64,000 bases of DNA from Vombatus ursinus (lineage: Eukaryota > Chordata > Mammalia > Diprotodontia > Vombatidae): NCBI RefSeq assembly GCF_900497805.2, contig NW_020954548.1:3691298-3755297 (forward strand). The letters are read 5' to 3'. The translations under genes were made by a program, and so were the position numbers. Positions 45,436 to 57,905 of the stretch are shown here, piece after piece; positions within the stretch are counted from its first letter, which is position 1, and each line of letters opens with the position of its first letter. The notes beneath the pieces were generated by a model. It was given only the letters and a program-made list of their open reading frames with translations. It ran no database searches and was not told where the DNA came from.

Positions 45436-46235
45436 TCTCTCTCACCCACACCCGCCCACACACATACACCCACTACAAATACTTTTTATCATGAAAAGAA
45501 TAGAAGATTCTATCTGAAATTAATTCAGAGCAGAGCTTGATCATTCTTACTTAATCAATGTTCCTTATCAACTCATGGAATTAAGGCTGAAAGGAAAGAA
45601 ATTGAGGTTCATTTTATTTCAAGGTTTCTTTTCCTTATGTCATCAATATAATGTTGACCAAATAGTATTTTCTAAGAAACAGCAAGATAGCTAATAAAGG
45701 ACACTCATTCTCATCACCAGCCCTAACTCCTCAAACAGGTGGAGTTACATAACTCATTGATTTTCCTGAACTGGATAATTGCCTAACCATTCCAATGTCC
45801 AGTGGAAAGAGATTTGATCCCTGATAGTTTTATTTGGTCAGTTATTAGTTATCTTTTGTGTTGACATATATATGTTTTTTAAAGAGTACCGTAATGTTCC
45901 TTGAGTAATTCTTTTCAGATTTTCAGTCCAGAAACTGGAAAAAAGAAAAAAATGAAAAGGCGATTAAGACATACCTCATTTGTCCATTTAATCCTAAAAC
46001 AGAGGGCCCACTCACTTCTTAGAAATTTCAGTATTGCTTGGCCAGCTATCATCTTTCCAATGCCACATTCATTGAACATCTGTGATCGATAAGGTATTGT
46101 CCTAGGTACTGTGGGGTATTTAGAAATAAAAGAAACTCTTGACCCAAAAGTCAAATCGAGGAGATAAAATATATAACATCCACATGCAAATAAACACATA
46201 TGTGTACTGTGGAATGAAATGTATTCTATTTACCC

Positions 46236-46500
46236 AGGTTTGCAACCTTGGAATTATCTTGGACTTTTCCTTCTCCCTCCTTCCTTATGCCCAACCAGTT
46301 GCCATATATTGTGAATTCTACCTCAACAATTTATCTTTCATCCTTCCCCTTCTCACTACTCCGAGAATCACTACCTTTGTTCAGACTTTCATCACTCTTA
46401 CCTGAAATATTCCAATAGCCTCTGAATTGGATTCCCACTTCCAAGTCTTTGCCTGCTCCAATCCATTCACCACAGAAATGCCAAGATAATGTTTCTATAG
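46236..46500 (+). mobile_element. L2-clade LINE fragment
   Basis: Encodes QVCNLGIILDFSFSLLPYAQ then LSFILPLLTTPRITTFVQTF, matching L2 ORF2 after the YADD box (NLGVILD.SLS...). It continues with 'aatagcctctgaattggatt' and ends in the ORF, 5'- and 3'-truncated. Confidence 0.75.
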
Positions 46501-46539
46501 TGCAGGTCTCTATACCCCTAACCTTTGATACTCACTAGA

Positions 46540-46655
46540 GCTCTATGAGGTCAACAACATAAGCATTATGTATATTATCCCCATTTTATGCTTAGAGCAA
46601 TAAGTGACTTATTTTCTCTAGGTATGACAGCTAGGTATGGGCAGATACAAGACTG
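46540..46655 (-). repeat. MIR-family fragment, reverse
   Basis: 'tgtatattatccccatttta' and 'gcaataagtgacttattttc', diverged. Confidence 0.45.
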
Positions 46656-47440
46656 GAAGTGAAATTTTATGATGGTCAATCTAGGACAATTTGTACCATT
46701 ATACATAGCAGCAACAGAAATATCAAATGAATAATAAGACCACTACTTTAGGGCCTTAATTGGGGTGTTTTTCTTAACTGGTGAAAACCAGAGACAAGAT
46801 GCTTGGGATGTTGCTTTATTTATTAGAAAAAGCTGGGTGACTCATGTATCCTGAATCTATAATGTGCTAAGTAAATTTATTAATCACTCTCTGAAGGTCC
46901 TGGGTAATAAGATATCACCTGGGGTCAACCAAGTGCCATAAGCAGAATCTGTATTCTATCCCAAGAAAGCCGAATGAGAGAAACCTCACCATATTGATGT
47001 AATGGAAGCAGAGACATTCCATTTGGAGCAACTCTTGATGGGGAAGTGGTTAAAGAGGATTCTGATTAGGTATTTACTCACATGAAAGTGGATATTTCAG
47101 TTCCATTCTAAACAATACGTCAAATTCTGTACTAGTACAATTCAGGGGGAAAATAGTTTAAAAGGGACTACTGCATTGTGTAGAACAGGAAGCTTACTTC
47201 TTTTGGACAAGCTTTTAATCAGAAGATATGATTTATTACCTAAGTAATGAGGCAATCATAGTGAATAATTCCAGCCATTAATATATCATTTTCCCTTTGA
47301 GGTGGTAAAACACATTTAAAAGACATGTGTAATTAATCCTTTTAATGTCCCAATGGGCAGTGCTAACATACTGTGCTTTGTATATGAAGATGATGCTGCT
47401 GACCCACCATCTCTGTGATGTACATTTTTAATTGTGTTTC
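46656..47440. other. Unassigned
   Basis: AT-rich, no supported feature. Confidence 0.35.
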
Positions 47441-47444
47441 TAGT

Positions 47445-47600
47445 GATACCATGGAAAGAATGTTGGGGAAGAATGAGAAGGACATGGGTTCAAACTTTGC
47501 TTTTGAAATTTACAAGCTATGTAACTATGAGAAAGTTGGACAAGCTCTCTGTTTCTGTTCATTCATATGCAAAATGGGTAAATTTACAGATGTGTTTTAT
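47445..47600 (+). repeat. MIR-like SINE
   Basis: 'gacatgggttcaaactttgc', 'aagctatgtaactatgagaa' and 'catatgcaaaatgggtaaat' in MIR order. Confidence 0.5.
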
Positions 47601-47811
47601 TGAGTAAAATTATATATGTAAAGGTCATTGCAAAACTGTATGAACAATGTGTAAATATCAAGTTTTCTCACTTGTTATTTCTCTTGTTTTTATCTTTTTT
47701 GATGGAGTTAGAAAGAAATGACCTTGGTACATAGGTGGAGAAAAGAACCACTTTTATGATTAAATAAAACTATTGGGCTTTAAAGCTCATCTTCTCTAGG
47801 TTCAGATACAT

Positions 47812-48330
47812 ATCTTCAGGACAATTTCATTTGCAGACAGAACAGTAAGGATAATATGAACCTAATCTTGTTCCTATATGGTTTTGATTTCTTCTAGAAG
47901 GTCTCCACATCTTAAAAAATCCCCATATTCCATACGGATTGGCATTTATGAATATTGGACAACACCTGTTTTAAAAGTTTTTAATTTGAAGATGGGGATC
48001 AATTCTAGGTAGTTGGTGGCAACAGTTTTGTCTATGTAGCACACCACTTCTGATGCAATTAATTTATTGAATTTTCATGGATGATCAATCATTTTTATTC
48101 ATGTTGTTCTCATATTTTTCTAAAGTGTTCAGAGAAGTGTATAGTTGGATAAAAATAACTCTTTTGTAAAACATTTTTGGGACAACTCTAATAGCAGACT
48201 GGATGACAAGGATAATATACACTTCATCCTATCCCCATATGATTTTTATCTCCTCTACTAGGTCTCTATAATTTGAAAGCTTTATGTTGTAATTTGGGGA
48301 TGTTTGGAGGCCCATGTTTATAGTATGGAA
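47812..48330 (-). mobile_element. Two diverged pieces of an unidentified LINE-like element
   Basis: Two minus-strand segments about 360 bp apart encode related peptides. 48,310-48,175 reads RDLVEEIKIIWG, then EVYIILVIQSAIRVVPK; 47,915-47,815 reads GDLLEEIKTI, then VHIILTVLSANEIVLK. The shared pattern DLxEEIKxIW...EVxIIxxVxSAxxVVPK recalls the C-terminal tail of some non-LTR retrotransposons. It is not L1, L2 or CR1 as I know them. Both are broken by stops. Confidence 0.4.
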
Positions 48331-49338
48331 CATTGTCATCTGCCTGTCCATGATAGAGAATTTCAGATCTATAATTCTTGTTACCAGTTCATATCTTGCT
48401 AGGTATTTGGTAGGTGCTAAACCTTAAAAGTGCAGTGCTGTTACATAAATTCTATCATTTCTTTTAATAATCTACACAGACTATCTAGGCTCCTTAAGGA
48501 TAAACTTTTATTTTTACACACATTTATTTTTAACTATATCCTTTACCTCTCCCTTTCCTCTTTTGCCTCCTCCCTTTACTAAAAGATGTTTCATTTCTTC
48601 CTGGAGAGTATTAGGAGTTGGGACTGGAGGTACTACTCTACTATTCTCAGAGAGATGAGTAGTGGGCTAGAAGTATATCTATCTTTCCTTTTAATATTGT
48701 TTATTTAGGAGATAAAATCAGGTTCCATCTAACTCTTGATCAAATTGACTTTTGGGGAAGAGTTGAAAGAGAATTCCAAGCTCAATATCCAAGGCTTGAT
48801 CCCTTCCCTTCTTAATATCAATTCCACACTGAACACAGAGTGAGTAACAAAGAAGCCCATCAATCCAAATTACTAGCAAAACAGAAATCAGAGAAGGAAT
48901 ACATAAGAGAATATAGACCAGACAATAAACAAAGAATAGAAGAGCTCTCTCATTTGGAGTTAAATAACTCAGCTCAATGAAGAGAAAAGGTCTTTCTTTG
49001 GTCTCACCCAAGAGAAAAGTCCCAGAAATCTGTCTCTAGAGCAGCAAACTGAGAAAAGGGACATGATGGAGACTGCAAATTCCTGTCATGTGTTCCTAGA
49101 GTCTTTTCCTTTAGCAACCTGAAGTTGGCATCTTCCATCTTCTCCCTTGAAGCTGGAAGCTGACTCAATGCCATACCCAAAGAACAATTCCATTGGAGAG
49201 TCGTCAAAGAGAGGACTAGCTCCTTGGAGAGTCTCAAAAGAGAACTGGCTGAGAACTGAAACTCTCACCTTTCATCAGCTCTGGCCCACTCCTTAAGCAG
49301 GCCAGAGCCTTCATCCCTATTAATAAGGTGAAAGTCCC
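48331..49338. other. Unassigned
   Basis: Overlapping minus-strand ORFs of 60-97 codons at 48,718-49,268 have no recognisable domain. The stretch leads into the dispersed motif at 49,339 and may be one unrecognised element with it. Confidence 0.3.
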
Positions 49339-49369
49339 ATACCAATGGGCTTTAGGACAGGGGTTACAT
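49339..49369 (+). repeat. Single arm of the palindromic repeat
   Basis: 'ataccaatgggctttaggac' followed by 'aggggttacat', a diverged copy of the arms at 14,022-14,102. Confidence 0.7.
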
Positions 49370-49789
49370 ATATACAATGTGTTTTGAATAAATAACTAGA
49401 CATCAGGCACACCAAAGGCAGGGTTTAGAAGAGATAAAAGGGGCTTGCTCATTCTGTACCAACTGTGGGAAAATGCTTTATTGTTTATCATTTGTTAATT
49501 CATTAACCAATAATTAATTAATTAATTATTGTTTGACCCTAGCTTTATGTGGCTAGAAATTATGTAACACAAAACCTTACAGTGGAGGTCAGGCTGACCT
49601 CAGAGATGCTTTAGAGAAGCCAATGGATACAAGAAATTTCACCCTGGATTCCACCAAGGTCTTAGATATCCACAATTTGAATATTTATGTTTACATCTCA
49701 ATCAAACTTAATTTGTTTATTTATTTATTTATTAAATGGGCCATCCCTTGGCCCATTTTAAGCCATCAGCTTAAAAAGGCCAAAATCTC

Positions 49790-49985
49790 CCACTGCATCC
49801 TGGGCCATCTCCAGTAGTCCTGATCTGTATTTGGCCTGTGGACCCAGATGGCTCTAAAGGAGAAAGTGAGGCTGGTGACTTTGCACAGCTCTCCCTCACT
49901 CTAATCCAATTCGCTTGCAAGTCATGGCATCATCATCCTGATGTTGTGGTACTCTTCGAGAATGAAGGACAAACGACAGACTTCA
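49790..49985 (-). repeat. Marsupial short interspersed element, reverse
   Basis: Reverse copy of the family at 20,714: 'tgggccatctccagtagtcc', 'gacccagatggctctaaagg', 'tgcacagctctccctcactc', 'ttcgagaatgaaggacaaac'. Confidence 0.65.
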
Positions 49986-49989
49986 TTTG

Positions 49990-50699
49990 AATGCCTATGC
50001 TTACTGATACACCTCTACATGAACCTCATCCTGGGAACTGTCACCTGAATAATCTTACTTTGCTGCTTGTATATGCAACTCCTTCTGGTATCCTCTCTGA
50101 ACCCTCTATAATGTAAACCTTACAGAGACTGGACTAGGAGTCTTCTTCTGATTCTTTACTAAATGACCAAATAAATTTTTTTCTAAAATTATTCCAGATT
50201 TTGAGGTTCATTCTTGTGACTAACACAGTACCTATGTGTCTATGTGCATAGGAGGGTAAACAATATAAATGAGCACTAATATCATCATGTTGCTTAGTGC
50301 CATTATTACAGTTCTTTTTAAATCATTTAAAAATTTTATTACAGTGGTTGGGTTGAACTTTTGTTTGTAGTGAAGCATCTTACGATTGCCCAAAGTTTGG
50401 ACCACTGATTCAATGGACATCTGCCTATCATTGCAACCTAACCTGCCATTCATACTTAGCTTTTATTGGTTGTCTAGAATTCTCTTAGTGAAAGGAGAAA
50501 GTGATGTTTATCTAGCAATTCCCTCTTAGTACCACACTTGTTTCCCATTTCAATCTGTAATATCTGGAATGGGCTGTGATTTTGTTCATCTTCTGCTTAT
50601 ATATAACCCCCTTCTCTTCATATGCTAAATTTTGTTTTGTAAACCTTGTATCTAGAAAATCCTGTATCCATTGACATGTATTCCCTCCTCTGTTCAAAT
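49990..50699. other. Unassigned
   Basis: No supported feature. Confidence 0.35.
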
Positions 50700-50805
50700 G
50701 TAAAGTCCTTGATTGCAAGGACTATTCTTTTTGTATCCTCAAAATTTAGCACAGGGACTGGCATGTGATAAGTGCTTAATAAATATTTCTTGATTGATTA
50801 ATTTA
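50700..50805 (+). repeat. L2 3' end
   Basis: 'ccttgattgcaaggactatt', 'atttagcacagggactggca' and 'gataagtgcttaataaatat', the canonical L2 terminus. Confidence 0.8.
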
Positions 50806-51024
50806 TTGATTAAAAAAATCTTCAGTCCTGTCAACTAAACTCACTACTTTACCACCTTGCTACACTTCCTCACCTTTTTCTTAAGATCTGGAAATATGTA
50901 AAGATGTAGTATATTTGGAACTTATTATTTTCCTTATCTAGAACCACTTTTTGAACAATTGCAATAGTTATTTTCTCCCCAATTTTGTGTCACCTCCACC
51001 AACAAAAAATGCAAATACTGTGAA

Positions 51025-51240
51025 ACAGTGTGGTATAAAGGAACTAACACAACTTGGAACATTGGACTCTGTATCACCAGAAATGAGTTCAAATCCCAGC
51101 TCGTTCATTTTCTACTTAAGTAACTGTGAGCTAATCACTCATTTTCTATGGGCCTCAGTTTCTTTCTCTGTAAAAGGAAAGGGCTGGACTAGATGATCTC
51201 TAATGCCCCTTCAAGATCTGGATCTAATATCCTAAGAGAC
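51025..51240 (+). repeat. MIR SINE
   Basis: 'acagtgtggtataaaggaac', 'gagttcaaatcccagctcgt', 'gcctcagtttctttctctgt' and 'ctggactagatgatctctaa'. Confidence 0.75.
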
Positions 51241-51904
51241 AGTACACACAGAATTATCTTGCACCCCAAAGCAACAGAAGTTGGCATTGTAAGCGTGTGA
51301 AAATTTTATGCTCCAAAGTTTGTTAATTTCTTCTGTATAATTCTTCTCATTTATCAGAACCTGCCTCCTCCTTCAGGTTTATTTTCCCAGATGATTTCTT
51401 TAGTCAGCAATTGCGGTTGTTTATTGCTGCCCTAAGCCTTCGGCATAAAGCAGCTTATCTGCTTGTGGAAATAAGCAAATTGGGTTTCCCCACTACATAG
51501 AGGACAATGCTTTTACCCAGCACCCACCTAACCCTTGAGGAAAAACGTGGGAGTAGATAAAATTTTATTTGGCAATCAGAACCAGAAAAATATAACAGTA
51601 AGCATTTCACAGGCTGCAGAGCCTAGCATCAAACCACCAAATTATTTTAAATCTCTCCTCTTTGTTGTGTAAAATTTATAGGTGAAATTCACTTTAACAC
51701 TATGATGAAAAGGTTTACATGCTTAGCAATAATCTATTTTCCCCTCCAAAGAAACCTGCATTTTTTGATAGCAATATGCCTGGAATGCCACCAGCACCAT
51801 TTTGTTTCATAGATTTTAATAAATTAGGGGACTTGCATACTGTACCTACATCTCCCCTCCTTTTCATGGCTAAACTCTTTGAGAAGGTGGGGTAAAATTA
51901 ATAG
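51241..51904. other. Unassigned
   Basis: No supported feature. Confidence 0.35.
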
Positions 51905-53395
51905 ACTACTTGCTTCCCTCCCACTCTTTTCTTAATTCTCTATTAACTGGCTTCTGAGCTCATTATTTAATTGAAACTGTTCTCTCCAAAGTTACCAGTA
52001 ATATCGTAATCTCTAAATCTAATGGCCTTTTCTCAAGCCTCATCCTTCTTAACTGGTCTTCAGTCTTCAACACTCTCCATGATCCTTTTTTTTTCTTATG
52101 CTCTCTTCTCTGTGTTGTAGTGATACTTGTCTCTCCTAGTTCTCCTCTTACTTGTCTGACCTCTCTTTTTCAGTCTCCTTTGGTGAATCTTCATCCAGGT
52201 CATATCTGCTAATGGAGAGTGTCCCCCAAGGGTCTGATTGAGGACTTTTTTTCCTCTTTTTATTATTTTTCTTCATGATCTCATTGGTTACTATGGATTC
52301 CATCATGATTTCTATGCTTATGACTTTCAGATTTACTTATCCAGACCTAATTGCTCTCTTAAACTCCAGACTCCTATTTCCAATTACTTATTAGACATCT
52401 CAAATTGGACATCCCCTTGGCATCTTAAGCTCATGTGTTCAAAACGTAATTTATTATATCTTGTCTCAATTCTTCCCCTCTTCATAATTCCCCTATTAGT
52501 GTCATTGGTTCCACCATCATCCCAGTCACCTGGACTCATAACCTAGGTGTCATTCTTAACTTTTCATTCTCTCTCATCCTTCGTGTACAATAAGTTGCAA
52601 AGGCCTATTGATTCTTACTTTGCAACATTTCTCATATAAATTCCCCTCTCCCTTCTAACATTGAAACTATCCTGGTGCAGGTCCTCAACACTTCATGACT
52701 GCATTACTATAATAGTCTGCTCACTGGTCTCCCTCACTCAAGTCCCCACACCATTCCACCCTCCACTTAGTTGTCCAAGTAATCTTCTTAAAACACAAAT
52801 CTAACAATGTTACTGTCCCCACATTCAATAAACTCATGAAATCTGGTAGCTCCCCTACCACCTCCAGGATCAATTATAAAGGCATTTGTTTAGTTTTTAA
52901 AGCTCTTCATACCTGAGACCCTTCCTACATCACAAGTCTTCTAACAATTTACTCCCCTCTATATGTATTCTGAGACCCAGTGATGCTGGCTTATTTGTTG
53001 TTCTTTAAACGTGACACTCTACCTCCCAACTCCAGTCATTTTCACTGGCTGTCTTCCATACCTAGAATTCTCACCTTTCTCATCTCTCCACCCTGGCTTC
53101 TTTGACTTCTTTCAAGCTTCAGCTAAAGTTGAATCTTCTATCAGAAAAATTTCCCAGTCTTTCTTAATTGTTGTGCCTTCCTCCTGAAATTATCTTCAAT
53201 TTATCCTGTCTATATCTCCTTTGTACATCTTTTTTTTAATGGTGTGTGGGGAGATGTTGTCTCCCCCATAGGACCATGAGCTCCTTTAGTGCAAGGACTA
53301 TTTTTTTTATTCTTGTTTGCATCCCCACTGCTTAACAGAGTATGTGGCATAAAGTAAGCAATTAATAAATATATGTTGACCTGACATGGAGTTGA
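51905..53395 (+). mobile_element. L2-clade LINE, 1.5 kb with RT domain and 3' end
   Basis: The longest L2-type copy here. Plus-strand order: ETVLSKVTSN and SNGLFSSLILL (51,970-52,060), the QGSVLGP-type turn near 52,220, LHDLIGYYGFHHDFYAYDFQ then IYLSRPNCSLKLQTPISNYL (52,270-52,390, the YADD box reading FYAYD), GTT/NLGVI-like sequence at 52,510-52,560, then the pyrimidine-rich 3' part and the terminus 'catgagctcctttagtgcaa', 'aagcaattaataaatatatg' at 53,275-53,375. Stops and frameshifts throughout; 5'-truncated. L2 or L3 by style. Confidence 0.8.
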
Positions 53396-54034
53396 TCTGA
53401 TCTGTCATTCATTTTTCTTTGTAAAATCGAGTGAATTTATTCCAAAAGGCACTGAATTAAAAGTATTTTTACTATTAAAAAACCCAGTGAACAGAGCTAT
53501 GACTAGAGTGAGGCAAACAGGACAATGAAATTCAATAAGGACTGACAACACTTGTCCGTTTTCAGTATATAGAAATAATTGAGCTTAACACCTACATAGC
53601 AAGAATAATTATTTAAAATTGGAATAAAGCAGATAGCTTCCCCTTCACCATAGTAGGCTATCCCTCTACCAGACTTTTGTAACTTGAGTTAGAGGTCTGT
53701 CTGCATAGTCTTTTTTTCCCTCTACTTCTCAAATTTAACTTTTTAAAGTGACTTTTTTCTGTTTTTCCCAAGAGTATTTTCCACTGCTTTCCTGAGGTGC
53801 CTCTATCACTTACTGTGTTTTGTAGTGTGTTTTATAAACACACTGACATATTTTTAATGCTGGCTGAACACATAGAATCATGTGAAACTTCCATTTCCAC
53901 AGCTGAGATCTTTTCTTAGTGACTAGGGAGGTGTAAGGTATCTGTCAGTGTGGATTTGATTCATATCATACATTCTTTTCATTTTCTATTTGCCATAGCT
54001 CAAACCACCTGAACATGAATTCTCCCAGTGATGA
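53396..54034. other. Unassigned
   Basis: No supported feature. Confidence 0.35.
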
Positions 54035-54480
54035 TGATGGTGATGATGCTAGCTAGTATTTATATAGCTCTTTTAAAATTTGCAAACTGAGAGGTGGTGG
54101 GGGGAGATAGAAGGGAGGGCAAATTAGGGGAAGGGGTATTCAGAATGCACTCCATCTTGTGGTGGGGAGAGGGACGAGGTGGAGAGAAAATTTGGAACTC
54201 AAAATCTTGTGGAAGTGAATGTTGAAAATTGTAAATTAATAAATTAATAAAAAATAAAATTTGCAAAGTGCTTTACATATGTTGTTACTTTTAATCCTTT
54301 CAACAACCTTGTGATATACAGGCTATTATTATTCCACAGTTTAAACTCAAGGAAACTGAGACTTAGAGAGGTAAAGTGACTTGTTTGGAGACACTCACCG
54401 AGTAAGTATATTTGAGGTGAGATTCAAATTTTGGCTTTTCTGGTCCAAAGTCCAATGTTGCACCCATGACACCACCAAGT
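54035..54480 (-). repeat. MIR-family SINE, reverse, split by an L1 end
   Basis: 'tttatatagctcttttaaaa' before and 'gtgctttacatatgttgtta', 'aaggaaactgagacttagag' and 'gtaaagtgacttgtttggag' after the insertion at 54,087-54,254. Confidence 0.65.
54087..54254 (+). mobile_element. Very short 5'-truncated L1/HAL1 3' end, with TSD
   Basis: 168 bp ending 'ggaactcaaaatcttgtgga', 'agtgaatgttgaaaattgta' and an A-rich tail, the L1/HAL1 3' end in forward orientation. Flanked by 'taaaatttgcaaa' at 54,074-54,086 and 54,255-54,267. The only L1-type copy here on the plus strand. Confidence 0.92.
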
Positions 54481-54639
54481 TATTGATGTTATTACCCTGG
54501 TCTTCATGAATTTATTTGGTAAGGAAATATAGTCTTCTTTTCTTTTTTGTTTTAAGTATCTTTTTATTAATATATTTGTTTTTATATCACGATCATATGT
54601 ATGTAAATATATATGTGTGTATAATTATGTATATAACTA

Positions 54640-54795
54640 TATGTCTACATCTATAGATAAATATCTATATCTGTAGATATCTAAATCCATCTATACTTAT
54701 CATCTATTTCTATCTATCTATCCATCTATCCATCTATTTATCTATCTATTTATCTATCTCTCTATCTGTCTCTCTATCTATCTATCTATCTATCT
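54640..54795 (+). repeat. TATC/ATCT microsatellite
   Basis: Imperfect tetranucleotide run with 'tctatctatctatctatc' blocks. Confidence 0.95.
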
Positions 54796-55271
54796 ATATC
54801 CCTCCTTACTTCCCTATGCAGCCATGGAAACAAGATATAAAAAAAAAACAAAGAATAAAATCCCAGTAACAAAGAATTTTTAAAAAAAGGGAAAAAATCA
54901 CTTCAGTAAAAGTAATCAACATATAGTTCTTAAGGTTCATGCAGTGCTACAAACTCAGAATTACCTATTTATAATAAAGATATGAGCCCTAATAATAATA
55001 ATGAGATGTGAGGAAGGTATAATAAACATGTGAGTATATTCTCAACTCTTCTCTGTGACCAGTCCTGGTTATTATAATTATAGTATTCTGTATCATTCTT
55101 TGCGTTCTTTCATTTATATTATTGTAGACATTTTATATTTGTTTTTCTGGTTCTGTTAACTTCAGTCTTTATTAGTTTGTGTGTATTTCTCTGCTTCCAT
55201 GAATTCTTCATCTTCATTTTTTTTCTTATGTCACAGTAACATTTCATCATATCAATGTACTATAATTTGTT

Positions 55272-55536
55272 TGTTTTTGTTGTTCAGTCATTTTTCAGTC
55301 ATGTCCAACTCTCTTGACCCAATTTGGGGTTCTCTTGGCAAAGATACTAGAATGGTTTGCCATTACCTTCTCCAGCTCATTTTGCACATAAAGAAACTAA
55401 GGCAAACAGTGCACTAAATAATTTGATCTGGGTCACATAGCTAGTAAGCGTCTGAGGCCAGATTTGAACTTAAGAAGATGAGTATTCCTGACTCCAGGCC
55501 TGGCACTCTATCCCCTGTACTATCTAGCTGCCCAAT
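55272..55536 (-). repeat. tRNA-derived marsupial SINE, long form, reverse
   Basis: 'gttgttcagtcatttttcag', 'ttggggttctcttggcaaag', 'tttgccattaccttctccag' and 'actatctagctgccc' at the right end. Confidence 0.9.
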
Positions 55537-55604
55537 TCTCTAATTGAAAGATATTCACTTTTTTTCTAATGCGTTGCTAACAAACAAGGGCAAGAAAAAC
55601 AAAA

Positions 55605-56190
55605 CTCATCTCAAACATGCATAGTCAGGCCAAATAAATTCCACAATTAGCTATGTCTTTAAAGAAGAAAAAGAAACAAAAGAAAATATACTTCAATATG
55701 CACTCTGAGTTCATCAGCTCTCTAACTAGAGGAGAAAAACATCATGAGTCCTTTGGAATTGTGATTGGCCATTGTATTCATCTCAATTCCTAAATATTTT
55801 GAAGCTATTTGTCTTTATGATATTGTTACTTTGCAACTTGTTCTCCTGGGTCTGAATACTTCACTACGTCAATTCACACAAGTCACCCAAGGTTTTTCTG
55901 AAAACATTCCTTTCTTTATTACTTACAACAAAATAATATTACATCATAGCACGTACCATAACTTGTTTAACTATTCCCCAGCTGATGGGCATCCCTTTTG
56001 TTTTCAGTTCTTTGCCACCACAATAGGAGCTGCCACAAACAATTTTGTTCACATGGGTCATTTTCCTCTTTCTTTAAATTATTTGGGATGTAACCAATAT
56101 TGGTATCACTGGGTCAAAGGGTATGCACAATGTAACAGCTCTTTAGGCATCATTCCAAAATTGTTTTCAGAACAGCTGGAACAGAAAAAT
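55605..56190 (-). mobile_element. L1 ORF2 terminus and 3' UTR, diverged
   Basis: Parallel to 35,900-36,420: 'agtcctttggaattgtgatt', 'ctattccccagctgatgggc', 'agttctttgccaccacaata', 'tcactgggtcaaagggtatg'. The plus-strand 145-codon ORF here (55,765-56,202) is incidental. Confidence 0.75.
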
Positions 56191-56339
56191 ACTATTAAGT
56201 GAATCAGTGTTATGCACAAATATTCATTGAGTACCTACTGTGGACTGAATATTAGGGATACTTTCAATTTTGCCCATTTGATACACTTACTCATGCACCA
56301 GAAGTGAAATGATACCATGACAGAGAAGCAAATATTGTG

Positions 56340-56505
56340 TTATAGTGGGATTTGTCATGAAATTGGACTATGAAGAACTAGGTCCAAGTCTCAGCTCTGC
56401 CAAGTCACTTGACCCCTTGGGCCTCCTTTGCCTCATTTGTTTGATAACAAGGTTAAAGAAGATTTCCAAAATCCCCTCTAATGTCACAATTCTCTGATTT
56501 TTGTT
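56340..56505 (+). repeat. MIR SINE
   Basis: 'aactaggtccaagtctcagc', 'tgccaagtcacttgacccct', 'tttgcctcatttgtttgata' and 'cccctctaatgtcacaattc'. Confidence 0.65.
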
Positions 56506-57360
56506 TGTCTAGCTTTTTAATTTGCTTTTTCCTCTGGATAATTTAAAGTGTGTTAGATGACTTAACTACATCTGAGGAAAGAGAGTTGTATGTTTCCAAA
56601 ACTCAAATGATCACCATTAAATTCAAGAATCTAGTGAAGGGGGAATAATGATGGAGAGAGAAAGTCATTATGCATCAAGAAGAAAAATATTTTGGTGGGG
56701 ATGTATAAATTGCCTATAATGCATGTTTCTTTCTGACTAAAATAAGTTTCTTTTTAATTCCATCCACATATGCTAAAAGAAAAAGAGGTCAGTGGAATTA
56801 AATAATATGTGCCCTGAGGTCTTTGGTAGATAGCACAATTTGTAAAAAATTAAGTAAGCAATATTAATCCAGAAAAAAGGTCATGCGGATAGCAATATGT
56901 AAAATTATCTACAATTAAATGTCTTATAAATGTTAGGCCAAGTAGACCACCAAGTACATTGTTCTTTTTTATTTCTATAGTCCTAAATTTCTAGGACATG
57001 ATAGGCCGTATTAACCCTTAAAAATAGTGCTAAATGAAAATTTATTCATGTGATTATGTCTTTAAAAGTCTCACCTACAAAGTCATTTTCATTTCTTGAA
57101 TATAATAATAACAATGAATAAAAAGAGGTTCATTACTAGCTAATTTTTTTTTTTTTTGCTGAGTAGGCTATTAGCAGCTTTGAATAATCGTATGTAACAA
57201 GTAGATACTTGAAAATTTATTTAGTGAAATGAATAACTTGAGAAAAATTGACTGAATCCTTTCATAAATCACTCCCAAATTATTATTACTTGTTAAGAAC
57301 AAGATTTAGCTTGTGAAGTATTACTCAGATTATAGGAGATAAAATAATAATCATCAGAAT
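56506..57360. other. Unassigned
   Basis: No supported feature; short A/T tracts only. Confidence 0.35.
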
Positions 57361-57364
57361 GACA

Positions 57365-57446
57365 GTTTGTGTTTATATGGTGCTGTAAAGTTTATCAAAT
57401 GCTTTCCTTGGAACTTCCCTTTGCAGTAGTGGGTTTGCGTGAGTGT

Positions 57447-57484
<38 letters not shown>

Positions 57485-57810
57485 ATAAAAACATTATTAT
57501 CCCCATTTAACAGATGAGGAAACTGATCAAAATCACACAGTTAGTGTCAAGAGTTAAGATCTGAACTCTGTTTCTATGACCATTTGTTTCCTTTTCACAG
57601 GCGTTCAGCATAGTAATAGTTAAATTGATATGGCATTTTACAGCTTGTGAAACTCTTTAAAAATATTAACTCATTTGAATCTCATAGCAAACCGAGGATT
57701 TAAGTGATATTGGTATCTTATTTTGTAGATGAGGATATTGAAGCAGTATGTAAAGTGACTCGCCTAGGGCCTCAGAGTTATTTAGTGTTTGAGAACGGAT
57801 TTGAAGACCT
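57365..57810 (-). repeat. Two reverse MIR copies with a (GT)n
   Basis: 57,365-57,595: 'tttatatggtgctgtaaagt', then (GT)n at 57,449-57,484, then 'taacagatgaggaaactgat'. 57,615-57,810: 'ggcattttacagcttgtgaa', 'tttgtagatgaggatattga', 'gtgactcgcctagggcctca'. Confidence 0.6.
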
Positions 57811-57905
57811 ACCTTTTATTAAGCATTTACTATGTGGCAGACATGGTAATAGTTACTGGGCATATGAAGACAAACTGAAACAATCCTTGCCTTCAAGGAC
57901 TCCAC
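57811..57905 (+). repeat. Dispersed repeat copy
   Basis: 'cttttattaagcatttacta', 'tgtggcagacatggtaatag' and 'aatccttgccttcaaggact'. Confidence 0.5.

Larger units (their letters stand above)
54545..55600 (-). mobile_element. Old L1 3' region, split by a SINE
   Basis: Reverse L1 3' UTR/ORF2 end: 'ggttctgttaacttcagtct', 'gcttccatgaattcttcatc', 'catatcaatgtactataatt', continuing after the SINE with 'aattctctaattgaaagata'. Includes the microsatellite at 54,640-54,795. Rather diverged. Confidence 0.65.

Noticed and set aside
55765-56202. 145-codon plus-strand ORF
   Set aside because: Lies on the wrong strand of an L1 ORF2/3' UTR copy.
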